DNA of 50,358 nucleotides. Source: Clostridia bacterium (GTDB taxonomy: Bacteria > Bacillota > Clostridia > Oscillospirales > CAG-272). The notes beneath the pieces were generated by a model. That model did no database searches and was not told the DNA's origin. It saw nothing but the letters and a program-made list of their open reading frames with translations. The stretch covers positions 1 through 50,358 of the forward strand of contig JAFTIH010000030.1 in NCBI GenBank assembly GCA_017456985.1, written 5' to 3'. Within the stretch, counting starts at the first letter, position 1. Each line of letters opens with the position of its first letter. This document shows, one piece after another, positions 32,675 through 41,381 of this stretch. Position numbers and translations under genes: made by a program.

Positions 32675-34003
32675 ATGGAGAGCTTTGGAAACTTACTCGA
32701 CACGCTTTCGGGAGAGATCTTCTTTCTCGGGATCGGCGGGAGCGGGATGTACGGCACGGCGGCACTCGCCAAGGAAATGGGCTTTGCCGTGCGCGGCACG
32801 GATAGCGCGGAAAATGCCAACACACGGCGCCTTCGCGCTCTGGGCGTCCCCTTGCAGAGCGAGCGGGAGGGGCTTCCCCCAAGCACGGCGCTCCTCGTTT
32901 ATACCTTTGCCGCTCCGCCCGACCACCCGCTTCTCATGCAGGCAAGAGCACGCGCCGTTCCCACGCTTTCGCGTGCGGAATTTTTCGGGATGCTGATGCG
33001 TCCCTTTCCCATCCGTGCCGCCGTTGCGGGCTCACACGGCAAAAGCTCCGTTACGGCGATGTGCGCCACCGTACTTAGGATGGCGGGGTACGCGCCCACC
33101 GTCGTCAGCGGTGCGGATCTCGGGGACGGCAGGGGAAGCTTTCGGATGGGGGAGGATCGCGTGCTTTTGTTTGAGGCTTGCGAGTATCGCGACGCCTTCC
33201 TCTCCTTCTGCCCGACCCACGCCCTTGCGCTTTCCGTCTCGCACGAGCATACCGACTACTTTCCCGATGAAGCGAGCGTACGCCGCTCCTTTCGTCGGTA
33301 TCTCTCGGGACAGAGCGTGCGCAAGCGCATCGCTCCCGTCGGACTTTTTGATGCCGACGTGACTTATGGAGAGGGGGGGAGCCTTTTTGCCCGTGCGTGC
33401 GTTTGCCGTGAGGGAGGCTCGCATTTCTGCCTTTGCACGGCGGACGGTGCCTCGTATCCCGTCACGCTTCACACGGGCGGCGCCTTCCAGATCGAAAACG
33501 CCTTGGGCGCTGCCGCGCTTTGTGCGGCGCTGGGTGTTCCCGTAAAGAAGATCGCCGAGGGGCTTTGCACCTATCGCGGCATCGCACGCAGAATGGAATA
33601 CAAGGGGTCCCTGCGCGGCGCGCCGCTCTACCTCGATTTTGCCCATCACCCGAAGGAGCTCGCCGCCCTTTTGCGCAGTGCCGACGCCTTTGGGCGTCCC
33701 GTCGCGCTCGTCTTCGAGGGGCATACCTATTCCCGCACACGACACTTTTTCTCGGACTACGTGCATCTGCTTCGCAAGCCGCACATCAGCGGCGTTCTGC
33801 CCATCTACGCGGCAAGGGAGCCCGGCACGGATGCGGTCTCGGGAAAGGCGTTGGCAGAAGCGGCGCGCGCCGCGTATCTGCCCACCTACGAGGATGCGGC
33901 GCGCTTCCTCGTGCGTGCCGCAGGGAAGGGATGTACCCTTTTGCTCGTAGGGGCGGGAGGTGTCGAGGGGGTGCTTCCTTACCTTTCCCCGATGCTGGGA
34001 TAG
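32675..34003 (+). CDS. murC: UDP-N-acetylmuramate--L-alanine ligase MurC
   Basis: MurC attaches L-alanine to UDP-MurNAc in peptidoglycan synthesis. The 442-residue protein shows the N-terminal UDP-binding FFLGIGGSGMYGTA (16-29), the ATP loop GSHGKSSVT (119-127), FEACEYRDAFL, SVSHEHTDYF, and C-terminal DFAHHPKEL and FEGHTYSRT. The family's YGHHP is FAHHP and FQPHRYSR is FEGHTYSR here, moderate departures. GAAGGAAAT precedes the ATG. It is not in a division cluster. Confidence 0.88.
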   Translation: MESFGNLLDTLSGEIFFLGIGGSGMYGTAALAKEMGFAVRGTDSAENANTRRLRALGVPLQSEREGLPPSTALLVYTFAAPPDHPLLMQARARAVPTLSRAEFFGMLMRPFPIRAAVAGSHGKSSVTAMCATVLRMAGYAPTVVSGADLGDGRGSFRMGEDRVLLFEACEYRDAFLSFCPTHALALSVSHEHTDYFPDEASVRRSFRRYLSGQSVRKRIAPVGLFDADVTYGEGGSLFARACVCREGGSHFCLCTADGASYPVTLHTGGAFQIENALGAAALCAALGVPVKKIAEGLCTYRGIARRMEYKGSLRGAPLYLDFAHHPKELAALLRSADAFGRPVALVFEGHTYSRTRHFFSDYVHLLRKPHISGVLPIYAAREPGTDAVSGKALAEAARAAYLPTYEDAARFLVRAAGKGCTLLLVGAGGVEGVLPYLSPMLG

Positions 34004-34030
34004 GCAAGCAAAAGCTCGGAGTATACCTCG

Positions 34031-34336
34031 CTAAGGCGTCAGGGAATCCTCGTAGATCGCTTGTAGCGATAAGGGCGTCGCCTGCATCCGCTCTAGGAGT
34101 GAGCAAAAGCTCTCCGCCGTGTCGCGGTCGCCCGAAAAGGCGGGAATGTGAGTGGCGGTATGCATATCCGTGGCGCGGTACTCGGCATAGATCGAATACC
34201 GGACGGGCGGATGCGCCGTCACTCCCACCCCGTAGCGGAACTCACGCCCGCCCTCGGTGCGTCGGAGCAAAAGAACGGGGCGTTCTCCTCGCGCCGCCAT
34301 CTGCTCCTCTAACGTTTCCTTTTTGGTTTCCTTCAT
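34031..34336 (-). CDS. Small DUF6514-like protein
   Basis: This 101-residue soluble protein has the layout of the Firmicutes DUF6514 family: a beta strand ending in GVGVTA, then PAFSGDRDTAESFCSLLERM and a final PLSLQAIYEDSL helix-turn. No function is known. AAAGGAAACT precedes the ATG at 34336. It is convergent with murC, 27 bp from its stop codon. Confidence 0.5.
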   Translation of the reverse strand: MKETKKETLEEQMAARGERPVLLLRRTEGGREFRYGVGVTAHPPVRYSIYAEYRATDMHTATHIPAFSGDRDTAESFCSLLERMQATPLSLQAIYEDSLTP

Positions 34337-34574
34337 AGTTTCCTTTCACCGTCGGAAGGGAACCGTCTTTTCCGTTTTCCGACGAAAAACGACAGCCGTG
34401 AGGCGCGGCTCCTCGTTTTTTCCATATTCAGTATAGCACGGTGCGCGTGTCGATGGGTGTTGCAATCTCGGGGAGAAAAAACGCGCATTTTTCCTGAAAA
34501 TGGTAATTCGGGGCAAAAAGGATCGCGATTTGGCAACCCTTGCGAAAACGCGCGAAAAAAAGAGAAATAAAAAA

Positions 34575-34606
34575 CGCTCCGACTGCATATTTTTGCAGTC
34601 GGAGCC
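34575..34606 (-). terminator. Terminator of the HAD hydrolase gene
   Basis: A 12-bp stem GCTCCGACTGCA / TGCAGTCGGAGC with a 6-nt loop is followed on the minus strand by GTTTTTTATTT. The rest of the 34337-34643 gap shows only a TATACT-like -10 for the DUF6514 gene near 34427 and no gene. Confidence 0.9.
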
Positions 34607-34643
34607 CTTTGCTTTGGGAAAAAACTTTTTTCTATGCGGTTTT

Positions 34644-35456
34644 TTATTCGGGAAGCTTGCCCAAAAACGCGTCCTTGACCTCGCCGATGTCCTTCATAAT
34701 GTAGGTGGGCTTTTCGGGGGAGACCTCCGCATCCGCAAGCGTTCCCTCACCCGAGAGCACGAAAATGGTATCGATGCCCGCATTCACACCCGAGGCAATG
34801 TCGGTATAAAGGCGGTCGCCGATCATCACCGCGTCCTCCTTGGTGACCCCATCCTTCTCCACGGCAAGAAGGAGCATCTCGGGATGCGGCTTGCCGATGA
34901 AGCGGGGCTCGCGTCCCGTCGCCGTTTTGAGGATCGTGGCGATGGAGCCGCAATCGGGCACCGAGCCGTACCAGGTGGGGCAAACGTAGTCGGGGTTGGT
35001 GGCAATATAATCCACCCCTTTTCCAAGCAGAATGCACGCGTCCTCGAGCTTCGAGAAGGTAAGCTCGGTGTCAAAGCCCATCAAAAGCACCGTAACGTCG
35101 TCCTCAAGTGCGGTCGTCGTGTTGATGCCCGCCTCGGTCAGCTGGGTAAGAAAGGATCTCGTACCGAACACGTACACCTTCGTCTCGGGTGCATAGTGCG
35201 CCTTCAAATATACGATGGTGGCGTCCGTCGAGGTCACGAAGTCGTTCTTCGTCGCCGTGATCCCCATATCCGCGAGCTTTTTGATGTATGCGTCAACGCT
35301 CTTCGAGGAGTTGTTGGTCAGGTAAAGCGCGCGTGCGCCGCGTGCGCGAAGCGCATCAAGAAAGGGAATCGTTTCGGGAAAAACGGTCTTATCCAAATAA
35401 ATGGTCCCGTCCATATCAAGTAAAAACAGCTTTTTTTGCGAAATCGGTTTGCTCAT
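34644..35456 (-). CDS. HAD-IIA family hydrolase (NagD/phosphoglycolate phosphatase-like)
   Basis: A 270-residue phosphatase. HAD motifs are FLLDMDGTIYLD near the N terminus with the nucleophile Asp, LTNNSSKS, and VMIGDRLYTDIASG with FIGKPHPEM. The cap inserted between motifs II and III is of the IIA type, as in NagD and p-nitrophenyl phosphatases. Likely substrates are sugar phosphates or nucleoside monophosphates. The ATG at 35456 (MSKPIS) is preferred over that at 35462, which touches the AAAGGGGG ribosome site. Confidence 0.88.
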   Translation of the reverse strand: MSKPISQKKLFLLDMDGTIYLDKTVFPETIPFLDALRARGARALYLTNNSSKSVDAYIKKLADMGITATKNDFVTSTDATIVYLKAHYAPETKVYVFGTRSFLTQLTEAGINTTTALEDDVTVLLMGFDTELTFSKLEDACILLGKGVDYIATNPDYVCPTWYGSVPDCGSIATILKTATGREPRFIGKPHPEMLLLAVEKDGVTKEDAVMIGDRLYTDIASGVNAGIDTIFVLSGEGTLADAEVSPEKPTYIMKDIGEVKDAFLGKLPE

Positions 35457-35492
35457 ATCCATCCCCCTTTTGTTTGATCGTTTACAGTCCCT

Positions 35493-35521
35493 ATTCTATC
35501 ATAAAACGGCGGCTTTGGCAA
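35493..35521 (-). promoter_or_regulatory. Sigma-A promoter of the HAD gene
   Basis: On the minus strand TTGCCA and TAGAAT are spaced by 17 nt, about 36 nt before the start codon. Confidence 0.75.
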
Positions 35522-35556
35522 GCCTCTTTTGAAAATAAAAGCATTTTTTCGCCCAT

Positions 35557-35590
35557 TTCGACACGAAAATCCCGCTCCTTACCGTACAAT
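35557..35590 (+). promoter_or_regulatory. spoIIGA promoter with Spo0A-box-like site
   Basis: TTCGACA at 35557-35563 is the exact reverse complement of the Spo0A box core TGTCGAA. It lies 21 nt before TACAAT at 35585-35590. In Bacillus subtilis spoIIG, Spo0A boxes overlap a -35 element with an unusually long spacer of 22 nt, so the layout fits a Spo0A-activated sigma-A promoter. Confidence 0.6.
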
Positions 35591-35620
35591 AAAGAAAAAA
35601 GCGAAAGGCAGGCGGTGCGC

Positions 35621-36517
35621 GTGACGGCAACGGTCCTCTATCTTGACACCCTGTTTCTGGCTAATTTTATGATGAATCTCCTTGCCCTCTCTCTGACGGG
35701 CGCCCTTCTTCACTTACCCTATGCGCGTCGCCGCGCCCTCCTTGCCGCCGCGCTTGGCGGGGTGTATGCCTGTGTCGCGGTGCTCTTCGCCTTTCCCCCT
35801 CTCTTACATATCGCCGTCGGCGTCCTGCTCTCGGCTTTGCTTCTTTTGATCACCTTCGGCAGTGGCGGCGGCGCGGTCCTTTTTCTTCGTACCTATGCGC
35901 TGTTTTACTTTTCCTCCGTCCTTCTTGGCGGGGGCATCGAGGCACTTTTTTCCGTCTTGGAGAGTGCCTTCGGGACGGACGGCGGCGGTGTCGTGCGCCC
36001 TGCGGACGCGGTACTGTGCTTAGGCTTCGTTGCCTATTTGCTTCTCTCGCTTGCATTGCGTCTTTTTGACGGGGGCGGCGTGCCGCGCTATGTACCCGTG
36101 CGCATCAGCTACGAGGGAAAGAGCGTGACGCTCTCACTCCTCGTGGACAGCGGATGCCTGCTCTCCGACCCCATCACGGGCAAACGCGCCATCGTCGTAT
36201 CGCGTGACGCGCTTCGCGGCATCTTTCCCGAGGCGTTCCTCTCCATCGGCAAGGGCGGACGGGTGGAGCTGCCGCGTGACGGGAAATACACGGGCAGATG
36301 CCGCTTGATCCCCGCCTCGGGCGCGATGGGCTGTGCGCTGATGCTCGCCGTGCGCGTGGATGCGCTCATCCTTCTTACCGACGGCGCACCGCTTGACGCG
36401 CTCGTTGCCATCAGCACGAAGGGAACGCGCTTTGGCGGCGCGCAAGGGCTTTTGCCGCTCGCGCTTTTGCGCGGCAGAGGAAAAATAAATCAAAAGAAAG
36501 GTGGTTTTCGGCTTTGA
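35621..36517 (+). CDS. spoIIGA: Sigma-E processing protease SpoIIGA
   Basis: SpoIIGA is the membrane aspartic protease that removes the pro-sequence of sigma-E in the mother cell. The N-terminal half has about five hydrophobic helices beginning TATVLYLDTLFLANFMMN. The C-terminal domain has the active-site motif LVDSGCLLSDPITGK with D176; many homologues have DSGN rather than DSGC. The 298-residue length is normal. GTG 35621 is used; GTG 35615 is also possible. The stop overlaps the sigE start, so the substrate is translated from the same mRNA. Confidence 0.92.
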   Translation: MTATVLYLDTLFLANFMMNLLALSLTGALLHLPYARRRALLAAALGGVYACVAVLFAFPPLLHIAVGVLLSALLLLITFGSGGGAVLFLRTYALFYFSSVLLGGGIEALFSVLESAFGTDGGGVVRPADAVLCLGFVAYLLLSLALRLFDGGGVPRYVPVRISYEGKSVTLSLLVDSGCLLSDPITGKRAIVVSRDALRGIFPEAFLSIGKGGRVELPRDGKYTGRCRLIPASGAMGCALMLAVRVDALILLTDGAPLDALVAISTKGTRFGGAQGLLPLALLRGRGKINQKKGGFRL

Positions 36518-37230
36518 AAGCAAACGCTCTTACAAAACTCTTTTCGCGCATCCGTGCGGCGCTCGCCCGTATTTTTTCGCGCGGCGAGGTGTATTATATC
36601 AGTGGCACGGACACCCTGCCGCGCCCCCTCTCTCCCGAGGAGGAGGCGGACGCCATTTTGCGTTTACCGCACGACGAGGACGCCCGCGACCTTCTCGTCG
36701 AGCATAATTTAAGGCTCGTCGCCTATATCGCCAAGCGCTTTGAAAATACGGGCGCCTCGGTCGATGAGCTCATCTCCATCGGTACGCTGGGGCTGATGAA
36801 GGCGATCGCTACCTTTCACCCCGATCGTGGGATCAAGCTTGCCACCTACGCCTCGCGGTGTATCGAAAACGAGATCCTAATGTTCTTGCGCAAGGCAAGC
36901 GCGCGCCGCGCCGAGATCTCCATCGACGAGCCCCTGCGCTCGGATGAAAACGGCGGGGAGCTTCTTCTTTCCGACGTACTCGGCGGGGATGCTGACGAGA
37001 TCAGCCGCGAGCTTGAGGAGGAAGAGGAGCGCCGCCTCGTGCGGGAGCTGGTCGCCGCGCTCGGGGAACGGGAGCGGCGCATCATTGAATTGCGCTTCGG
37101 GCTTTCGGGGGGCAGAGAGCTTACCCAAAAGGAGGTTGCTGACCGCTTGCACATCTCCCAATCCTATATCTCGCGGCTCGAAAAGCGCATTATGGCACAG
37201 CTCAAGGAAAAACTCGAGGCTTGCCTTTAG
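36514..37230 (+). CDS. sigE: Sporulation sigma factor SigE (pro-sigma-E)
   Basis: SigE directs early mother-cell transcription. The 238-residue sequence has a pro-sequence ending near GEVYYISGTDTLPRPLS (residues 24-40), where SpoIIGA should cut at about residue 28. Region 2 is complete (ISIGTLGLMKAI, LATYASRCIENEILMFLR), as is region 4 with LTQKEVADRLHISQSYISRLE. The start is TTG, overlapping the spoIIGA stop; AAAGGTGG sits 9 nt upstream. No sigG follows. Confidence 0.95.
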   Translation: MKANALTKLFSRIRAALARIFSRGEVYYISGTDTLPRPLSPEEEADAILRLPHDEDARDLLVEHNLRLVAYIAKRFENTGASVDELISIGTLGLMKAIATFHPDRGIKLATYASRCIENEILMFLRKASARRAEISIDEPLRSDENGGELLLSDVLGGDADEISRELEEEEERRLVRELVAALGERERRIIELRFGLSGGRELTQKEVADRLHISQSYISRLEKRIMAQLKEKLEACL

Positions 37231-37247
37231 TTTTCACGCGAAAGGAC

Positions 37248-37276
37248 TTGACTTTTTTCCTTTGGGATTGTATAAT
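37248..37276 (+). promoter_or_regulatory. Sigma-A promoter of the DUF1858-trmK-nif3 unit
   Basis: TTGACT and TATAAT with a 17-nt spacer lie 34 nt before the DUF1858 start. Confidence 0.9.
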
Positions 37277-37310
37277 AATAGGGAAATAAAAACAAAGGAA
37301 GGAACACGTT

Positions 37311-37508
37311 ATGATTACGAAGGATTCCATCATTGGCGACGTTTTAGACCAGTACCCCGACGTGGCAGACATCTTCTTTGCCATCGGCATGCACTGCCTC
37401 GGCTGCCCCTCTGCAAGAGGTGAAAGCATCGAGATGGCTTGCATGGTACACGGTGCGGATGCAGACGCGCTCGTAAAGCAGCTTAACGATCGCATCGCGG
37501 CAAAGTAA
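37311..37508 (+). CDS. DUF1858 redox-disulfide domain protein
   Basis: A 65-residue protein that is entirely one DUF1858 domain: MITKDSIIGDVLDQYPDVADIFFAIGMHC begins the fold, and C29-L-G-C32 forms the CxxC pair (HCLGCPSARGE). Such proteins are found beside hybrid cluster proteins and oxidoreductases and probably act as small thiol redox partners. It lies under its own promoter and abuts the trmK start (stop TAA followed directly by GTG). Confidence 0.88.
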   Translation: MITKDSIIGDVLDQYPDVADIFFAIGMHCLGCPSARGESIEMACMVHGADADALVKQLNDRIAAK

Positions 37509-38201
37509 GTGAAACAGCCGGACGGGCGCCTTTTGGCGGCGGCAGATCTGGTTAGGCAGGGGGCAGTCTTGGCCGACATCGGTACGGATCACGCACTCCT
37601 GCCTGTCTTTTTATGCCAAAATAATAAAATCAGCCGTGCCGTTGCCTCCGATATCGGGGAAGGACCGCTTGCCGCCGCAAGGCGACAGGTGGAGATGGCA
37701 GGGCTTGGTGAAAAAATAAAATTACATCTTGGCGATGGGCTTGACGGGCTCGACGGCGAGGGCGTGACCGACGTCGCCATCTGCGGCATGGGCGGTGAGC
37801 TGATCGCAGACATCCTCGCCCGTGCTCCCTTCGTAAAGGATGCTTCGCTTCGCCTCGTGCTGCAACCGATGACGCACGCACGCGACTTGCGGGAGTATCT
37901 TGCCCGCGAGGGCTTTGCCATCGTCGAAGAGCGGCTTGCCCTTGCGGCAGAGAAGAGCTACTTCGTGCTTGCCGCGGAATATACGGGTGTGCCGTACGCG
38001 CTTTCGCCCATTGAGGCGGTGCTCGGTAAGGACAACCTTGCCCATCGCGCGCACGACGCGCTTTTCGTAAGAATGCTTGAAAAAGAGATCAAGGCGCAAA
38101 GAAAGCGGTGCGAGGGGCTTCGCGCGGGCGGTGTGCCCGACGGTGAGGCGGACGCGCTTCTTTATTCGCTTTTGCACTACAAGGAGGAACACGGCTTATG
38201 A
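37509..38201 (+). CDS. trmK: tRNA (adenine(22)-N(1))-methyltransferase TrmK
   Basis: TrmK makes m1A22 in tRNAs of Gram-positive bacteria. The 230-residue protein shows ADIGTDHALLPV (SAM motif I, about 22-33), ASDIGEGPLAAA, AICGMGGELI and QPMTHARDLREYL, all characteristic. The GTG start follows the preceding stop without a gap; the C-terminal coiled helix (EKEIKAQRKRCEGL) is typical. It overlaps the next gene by 4 bp. Confidence 0.93.
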   Translation: MKQPDGRLLAAADLVRQGAVLADIGTDHALLPVFLCQNNKISRAVASDIGEGPLAAARRQVEMAGLGEKIKLHLGDGLDGLDGEGVTDVAICGMGGELIADILARAPFVKDASLRLVLQPMTHARDLREYLAREGFAIVEERLALAAEKSYFVLAAEYTGVPYALSPIEAVLGKDNLAHRAHDALFVRMLEKEIKAQRKRCEGLRAGGVPDGEADALLYSLLHYKEEHGL

Positions 38202-38950
38202 CGGTAAACGCGCTTTATGCGGCGCTTGACGCCCGCATTCCCGAAGCACTCCGCGCCGCGTGGGACAACGACGGCAAGCTGTGCGTGCCACAGGGTGAGC
38301 GAGAGCTCACGAAGGTCCTTTTTTGCCTTGACGTGACGGACGGGGTCGTCGCACGCGCCAAGGAAACGGGTGCCGAGCTGATCATCTCGCACCACCCCTT
38401 GATCTTCTCGCCGCTCTCATCGTTGACGGAGGAGGGCGCCGTTGCGTCGCGCGTGCTTTCGCTTGTAAAGGCGGGCGTCGCCGTCTTTTCCTTCCACACG
38501 CGCTTTGACGCCGTTGCAGGCGGTATCAACGACGGGCTGTGCGATCTGCTTTCGCTTTCGGACGCCACCCCCTTTGGGGAAGGCGGGCTCGGCAGAGTGG
38601 GAACGCTTCCCGAGACAATGACGGCAAAGGCGCTTTGCGCCCTCGTCAAGGAAGCGCTCGGCGCTCCCGCACTTTCCGTTGCGGATGCGGGGAAACCCAT
38701 CCGCCGCGTCGCCGTGGTCGGCGGGGAAGGTAAGGATGAGATCGGTGCGGCGATCGCCGCAGGTGCCGACGCCTATCTTTCGGGACGGCTTGGCTATCAC
38801 GCGATGCAGGACTGCCCCATCACGCTCATCGAGGCGGGACATTATTATACCGAGCGCCATGCAGGGAAGCTCCTCGCTGATCTGGTCAAGGAGATCTGTC
38901 CTGCGCTTGGGTGTGAAATTTATACCCCAAACCCTATCGCCCTCTATTGA
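38198..38950 (+). CDS. Nif3-like dinuclear metal centre protein (DUF34)
   Basis: This 250-residue protein belongs to the NIF3/YqfO family. Metal-site residues are seen in SHHPLIF, FSFHTRFDA and the C-terminal AGHYYTE. The insertion found in longer YqfO proteins is absent. The family hydrolyses cyclised or phosphorylated metabolites in some cases and may bind metals as a chaperone; the role is not settled. Overlap with trmK (ATGA) reflects a conserved Firmicutes gene pair. The tyrS promoter starts inside its last codons. Confidence 0.9.
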   Translation: MTVNALYAALDARIPEALRAAWDNDGKLCVPQGERELTKVLFCLDVTDGVVARAKETGAELIISHHPLIFSPLSSLTEEGAVASRVLSLVKAGVAVFSFHTRFDAVAGGINDGLCDLLSLSDATPFGEGGLGRVGTLPETMTAKALCALVKEALGAPALSVADAGKPIRRVAVVGGEGKDEIGAAIAAGADAYLSGRLGYHAMQDCPITLIEAGHYYTERHAGKLLADLVKEICPALGCEIYTPNPIALY

Positions 38951-38975
38951 CTTTTTGAGAAGATAAGGTTATAAT
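38947..38975 (+). promoter_or_regulatory. Sigma-A promoter of tyrS
   Basis: TTGACT and TATAAT, 17 nt apart; the -35 overlaps the nif3 stop codon. The leader is only about 35 nt, so no T-box is present. Confidence 0.88.
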
Positions 38976-39016
38976 AATTCTGACAAAAAACTCCAAAACG
39001 GAGAAAGGATACCACT

Positions 39017-40237
39017 ATGCAAATTTACGAAGAACTCGTTGCCCGCGGTCTGATCGCGCAGGTAACGGACGAACAAGAGATCCGAGAGATGGTCAACGCA
39101 GGTAAGGCGACCTTCTATATCGGCTTTGACCCCACGGCAGATTCTCTGCACGTCGGTCACTTTATGGCGCTTTGCTTGATGAAGCGTCTGCAAATGGCAG
39201 GCAATCGCCCCGTCGTGCTCATCGGCGGCGGTACGGCGTATATCGGCGACCCCTCGGGCAGAACGGATATGCGCAGTATGATGACCCCCGAAACCATCCA
39301 GCACAACTGCGACTGCTTCAAAAAGCAGATGGAGCGCTTTATCGAGTTTGGCGAGGACAAGGCGATCATGGTCAATAACGCCGATTGGCTGCTCGGACTC
39401 AATTACATCGAGCTTCTGCGTGAGGTCGGCGCTTGCTTCTCGGTCAACCGTATGCTCTCCGCCGAGTGCTACAAGCAGAGAATGGAGAAGGGACTTTCCT
39501 TCCTCGAATTCAACTATATGATCATGCAGTCCTACGACTTCTACCACCTGTACCGGAACTACGGCTGTAATATGCAGTTCGGCGGTGACGACCAGTGGTC
39601 GAATATGCTTGGCGGTACGGAGCTCATCCGCCGCAAGCTGGGCAAGGACGCCCACGCGATGACCATCACCCTCCTTCTCAACTCCGAGGGCAAAAAGATG
39701 GGTAAGACGGCAAGCGGTGCCGTCTGGCTCGACCCCAACAAGACCACGCCCTTCGATTTCTATCAGTATTGGCGTAACGTGGGCGATGCGGACGTACTCA
39801 AATGCATCCGTATGCTTACCTTCCTGCCTCTTGAAGAGATCGACAAGATGGACGCTTGGGAAGGCAGCCAGCTCAACGAAGCCAAGGATATTCTCGCATA
39901 CGAGTTAACCAAGCTCGTCCACGGCGAAGCCGAGGCGGAAGCCGCTCGCGCTTCCTCCCGCGCCCTCTTTGGCGGCGGTGCGGGTGCGGATGTTCCTACC
40001 GTGGAGATCGGTGAGGACGTGCTCCGTGACGGCGCGGCTGACATTCTGACGCTTCTTGTTTCCGCAGCTCTCGTACCCTCCCGCTCCGAGGCACGCCGTG
40101 CCGTCGAGCAGGGCGGTGTGACCGCCAACGACGAGAAGGTAACGGATATCCGCACCACCTTTGACGCTGAAACCTTGAAGGCGGGCGTTATGCTTCGCCG
40201 CGGCAAGAAGAGCTACAAGAAGGTCGTACTCAACTAA
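39017..40237 (+). CDS. tyrS: Tyrosyl-tRNA synthetase TyrS
   Basis: TyrS charges tRNA-Tyr. The class I signatures are HVGH (45-48) and KMGKT (227-231), with [11 protein letters not shown] before and [11 protein letters not shown] between them. The C-terminal S4 domain includes [22 protein letters not shown]. The length of 406 residues is standard. GGAGAAAGGA precedes the ATG. Confidence 0.96.
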   Translation: MQIYEELVARGLIAQVTDEQEIREMVNAGKATFYIGFDPTADSLHVGHFMALCLMKRLQMAGNRPVVLIGGGTAYIGDPSGRTDMRSMMTPETIQHNCDCFKKQMERFIEFGEDKAIMVNNADWLLGLNYIELLREVGACFSVNRMLSAECYKQRMEKGLSFLEFNYMIMQSYDFYHLYRNYGCNMQFGGDDQWSNMLGGTELIRRKLGKDAHAMTITLLLNSEGKKMGKTASGAVWLDPNKTTPFDFYQYWRNVGDADVLKCIRMLTFLPLEEIDKMDAWEGSQLNEAKDILAYELTKLVHGEAEAEAARASSRALFGGGAGADVPTVEIGEDVLRDGAADILTLLVSAALVPSRSEARRAVEQGGVTANDEKVTDIRTTFDAETLKAGVMLRRGKKSYKKVVLN

Positions 40238-40245
40238 CCGGACTT

Positions 40246-40308
40246 CCTCGCGCCGAAAGACGCGAGGACAATAAAAAAATTCCGCACACCAAAGTGTGCG
40301 GAATTTTT
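40246..40308. terminator. Two hairpins after tyrS
   Basis: CCTCGCG / CGCGAGG (40246-40267) is followed by a 15-bp stem (40275-40308, AAAAATTCCGCACAC with its complement). The second has T tracts on both strands and also ends the minus-strand tRNA-Thr. Confidence 0.88.
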
Positions 40309-40383
40309 GGAGCTGGTAATCGGACTCGAACCGATGACCTGTTGATTACGAATCAACTGCTCTACCAACTGAGCCATACCAGC
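40308..40383 (-). tRNA. tRNA-Thr (anticodon CGT)
   Basis: On the minus strand the 76-nt sequence has acceptor GCTGGTA / TACCAGC, anticodon stem GTTGA / TCAAC with loop TTCGTAA (anticodon CGT, reading ACG), and T loop TTCGAGT. CCA is encoded. Confidence 0.96.
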
Positions 40384-40404
40384 ATGCTCTCATCAAGCCT
40401 ACCT

Positions 40405-40433
40405 ATTATAGCATCAAAATTTGCGTTTGTCAA
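40405..40433 (-). promoter_or_regulatory. Consensus promoter of tRNA-Thr(CGT)
   Basis: On the minus strand TTGACA and TATAAT match consensus with a 17-nt spacer, 21 nt before the tRNA. Confidence 0.92.
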
Positions 40434-40489
40434 GAGCAAAATGCATTTTTTTCTTATTTTATCACAGTTTTTAGAGAAGGAGAACATCC

Positions 40490-41350
40490 GTGGAGCTTTG
40501 TAACCCCTCCGTGATCCGATCTTTGCTTGGCGAAGAGGGAACCCATCTCAAAAAAGCATACGGGCAGAACTTTTTGATCCGTCCCGAGGTCCCCGCGCGC
40601 ATCGCCGACGACTGCACCGACGAGCCGCACTCGATGATCCTTGAGATCGGTCCCGGCATCGGATGCCTGACGCAGGAGCTGTCGGCGCGCTACGACCGCG
40701 TCGTGGCGGTCGAGATCGACACGAGCCTTCTTCCCATCCTCGACAAGACACTCGCCGATTTTAGCAACGTTACCGTCATCAACGAGGACGTGATGAAGGT
40801 GGATCTTGCCGCGCTCGTCGGCGAGTACAGCGAAGGGCGCCCTGTTTCGGTCTGCGCTAATCTGCCGTATTATATCACCACGCCCATTCTGATGGCGCTG
40901 CTCGAGTCGGGCGTCGCCTTCCGTAGCATCACGGTGATGGTGCAAGCGGAGGTCGCCACGCGCCTTTGCGCGAGGGCAGGGGATAGCGACTACGGTGCCA
41001 TCACCGCCGTGCTCGGCTACTATGGCGAAACGCGACGCCTCTTTACCGTGGGTGCCTCCTCCTTCTTACCACCCCCCAAGGTCAATTCCGCCGTCGTGCG
41101 CATCGACCTGTACGACCGGCCCCGCTACGTCCCGAAGGACAAAAAGCTCTTCTTTTCCCTCATCCGCGCGGCGTTTGAAATGCGCCGCAAGACCCTCGTC
41201 AACGCCATCAGCGCTAAGCTCCCCTATACCAAGGAGCAAATCAGCGAGGCGCTTCGCTCCCTCGGGCTCCCCGAGCAGATCCGCGGCGAGCGTCTTTCTA
41301 CTGCCGACTTTTGCGCCCTTGCGGACGCGCTTTCGGAATTGGCAAAATAA
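40490..41350 (+). CDS. rsmA: 16S rRNA dimethyladenosine transferase RsmA/KsgA
   Basis: RsmA dimethylates A1518 and A1519 of 16S rRNA. The 286-residue enzyme shows KKAYGQNFLI, EIGPGIGCLTQEL (SAM motif I), AVEIDTSL, and the catalytic NLPYYITTPI. The start is GTG, preceded by GAGAAGGAGAA at ideal spacing. A terminator directly follows the stop. Confidence 0.95.
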   Translation: MELCNPSVIRSLLGEEGTHLKKAYGQNFLIRPEVPARIADDCTDEPHSMILEIGPGIGCLTQELSARYDRVVAVEIDTSLLPILDKTLADFSNVTVINEDVMKVDLAALVGEYSEGRPVSVCANLPYYITTPILMALLESGVAFRSITVMVQAEVATRLCARAGDSDYGAITAVLGYYGETRRLFTVGASSFLPPPKVNSAVVRIDLYDRPRYVPKDKKLFFSLIRAAFEMRRKTLVNAISAKLPYTKEQISEALRSLGLPEQIRGERLSTADFCALADALSELAK

Positions 41351-41354
41351 AAGG

Positions 41355-41381
41355 AAAAAGGCACCAAAGGTGCCTTTTTTT
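41355..41381. terminator. Bidirectional terminator
   Basis: AAAAAGGCACC-AAA-GGTGCCTTTTT with a longer T tract on the plus strand; it also lies at the end of the minus-strand zinc-ribbon gene. Confidence 0.9.

Noticed and set aside
38976..39016. T-box leader before tyrS
   Set aside because: The leader is only about 40 nt, too short for a specifier and antiterminator.
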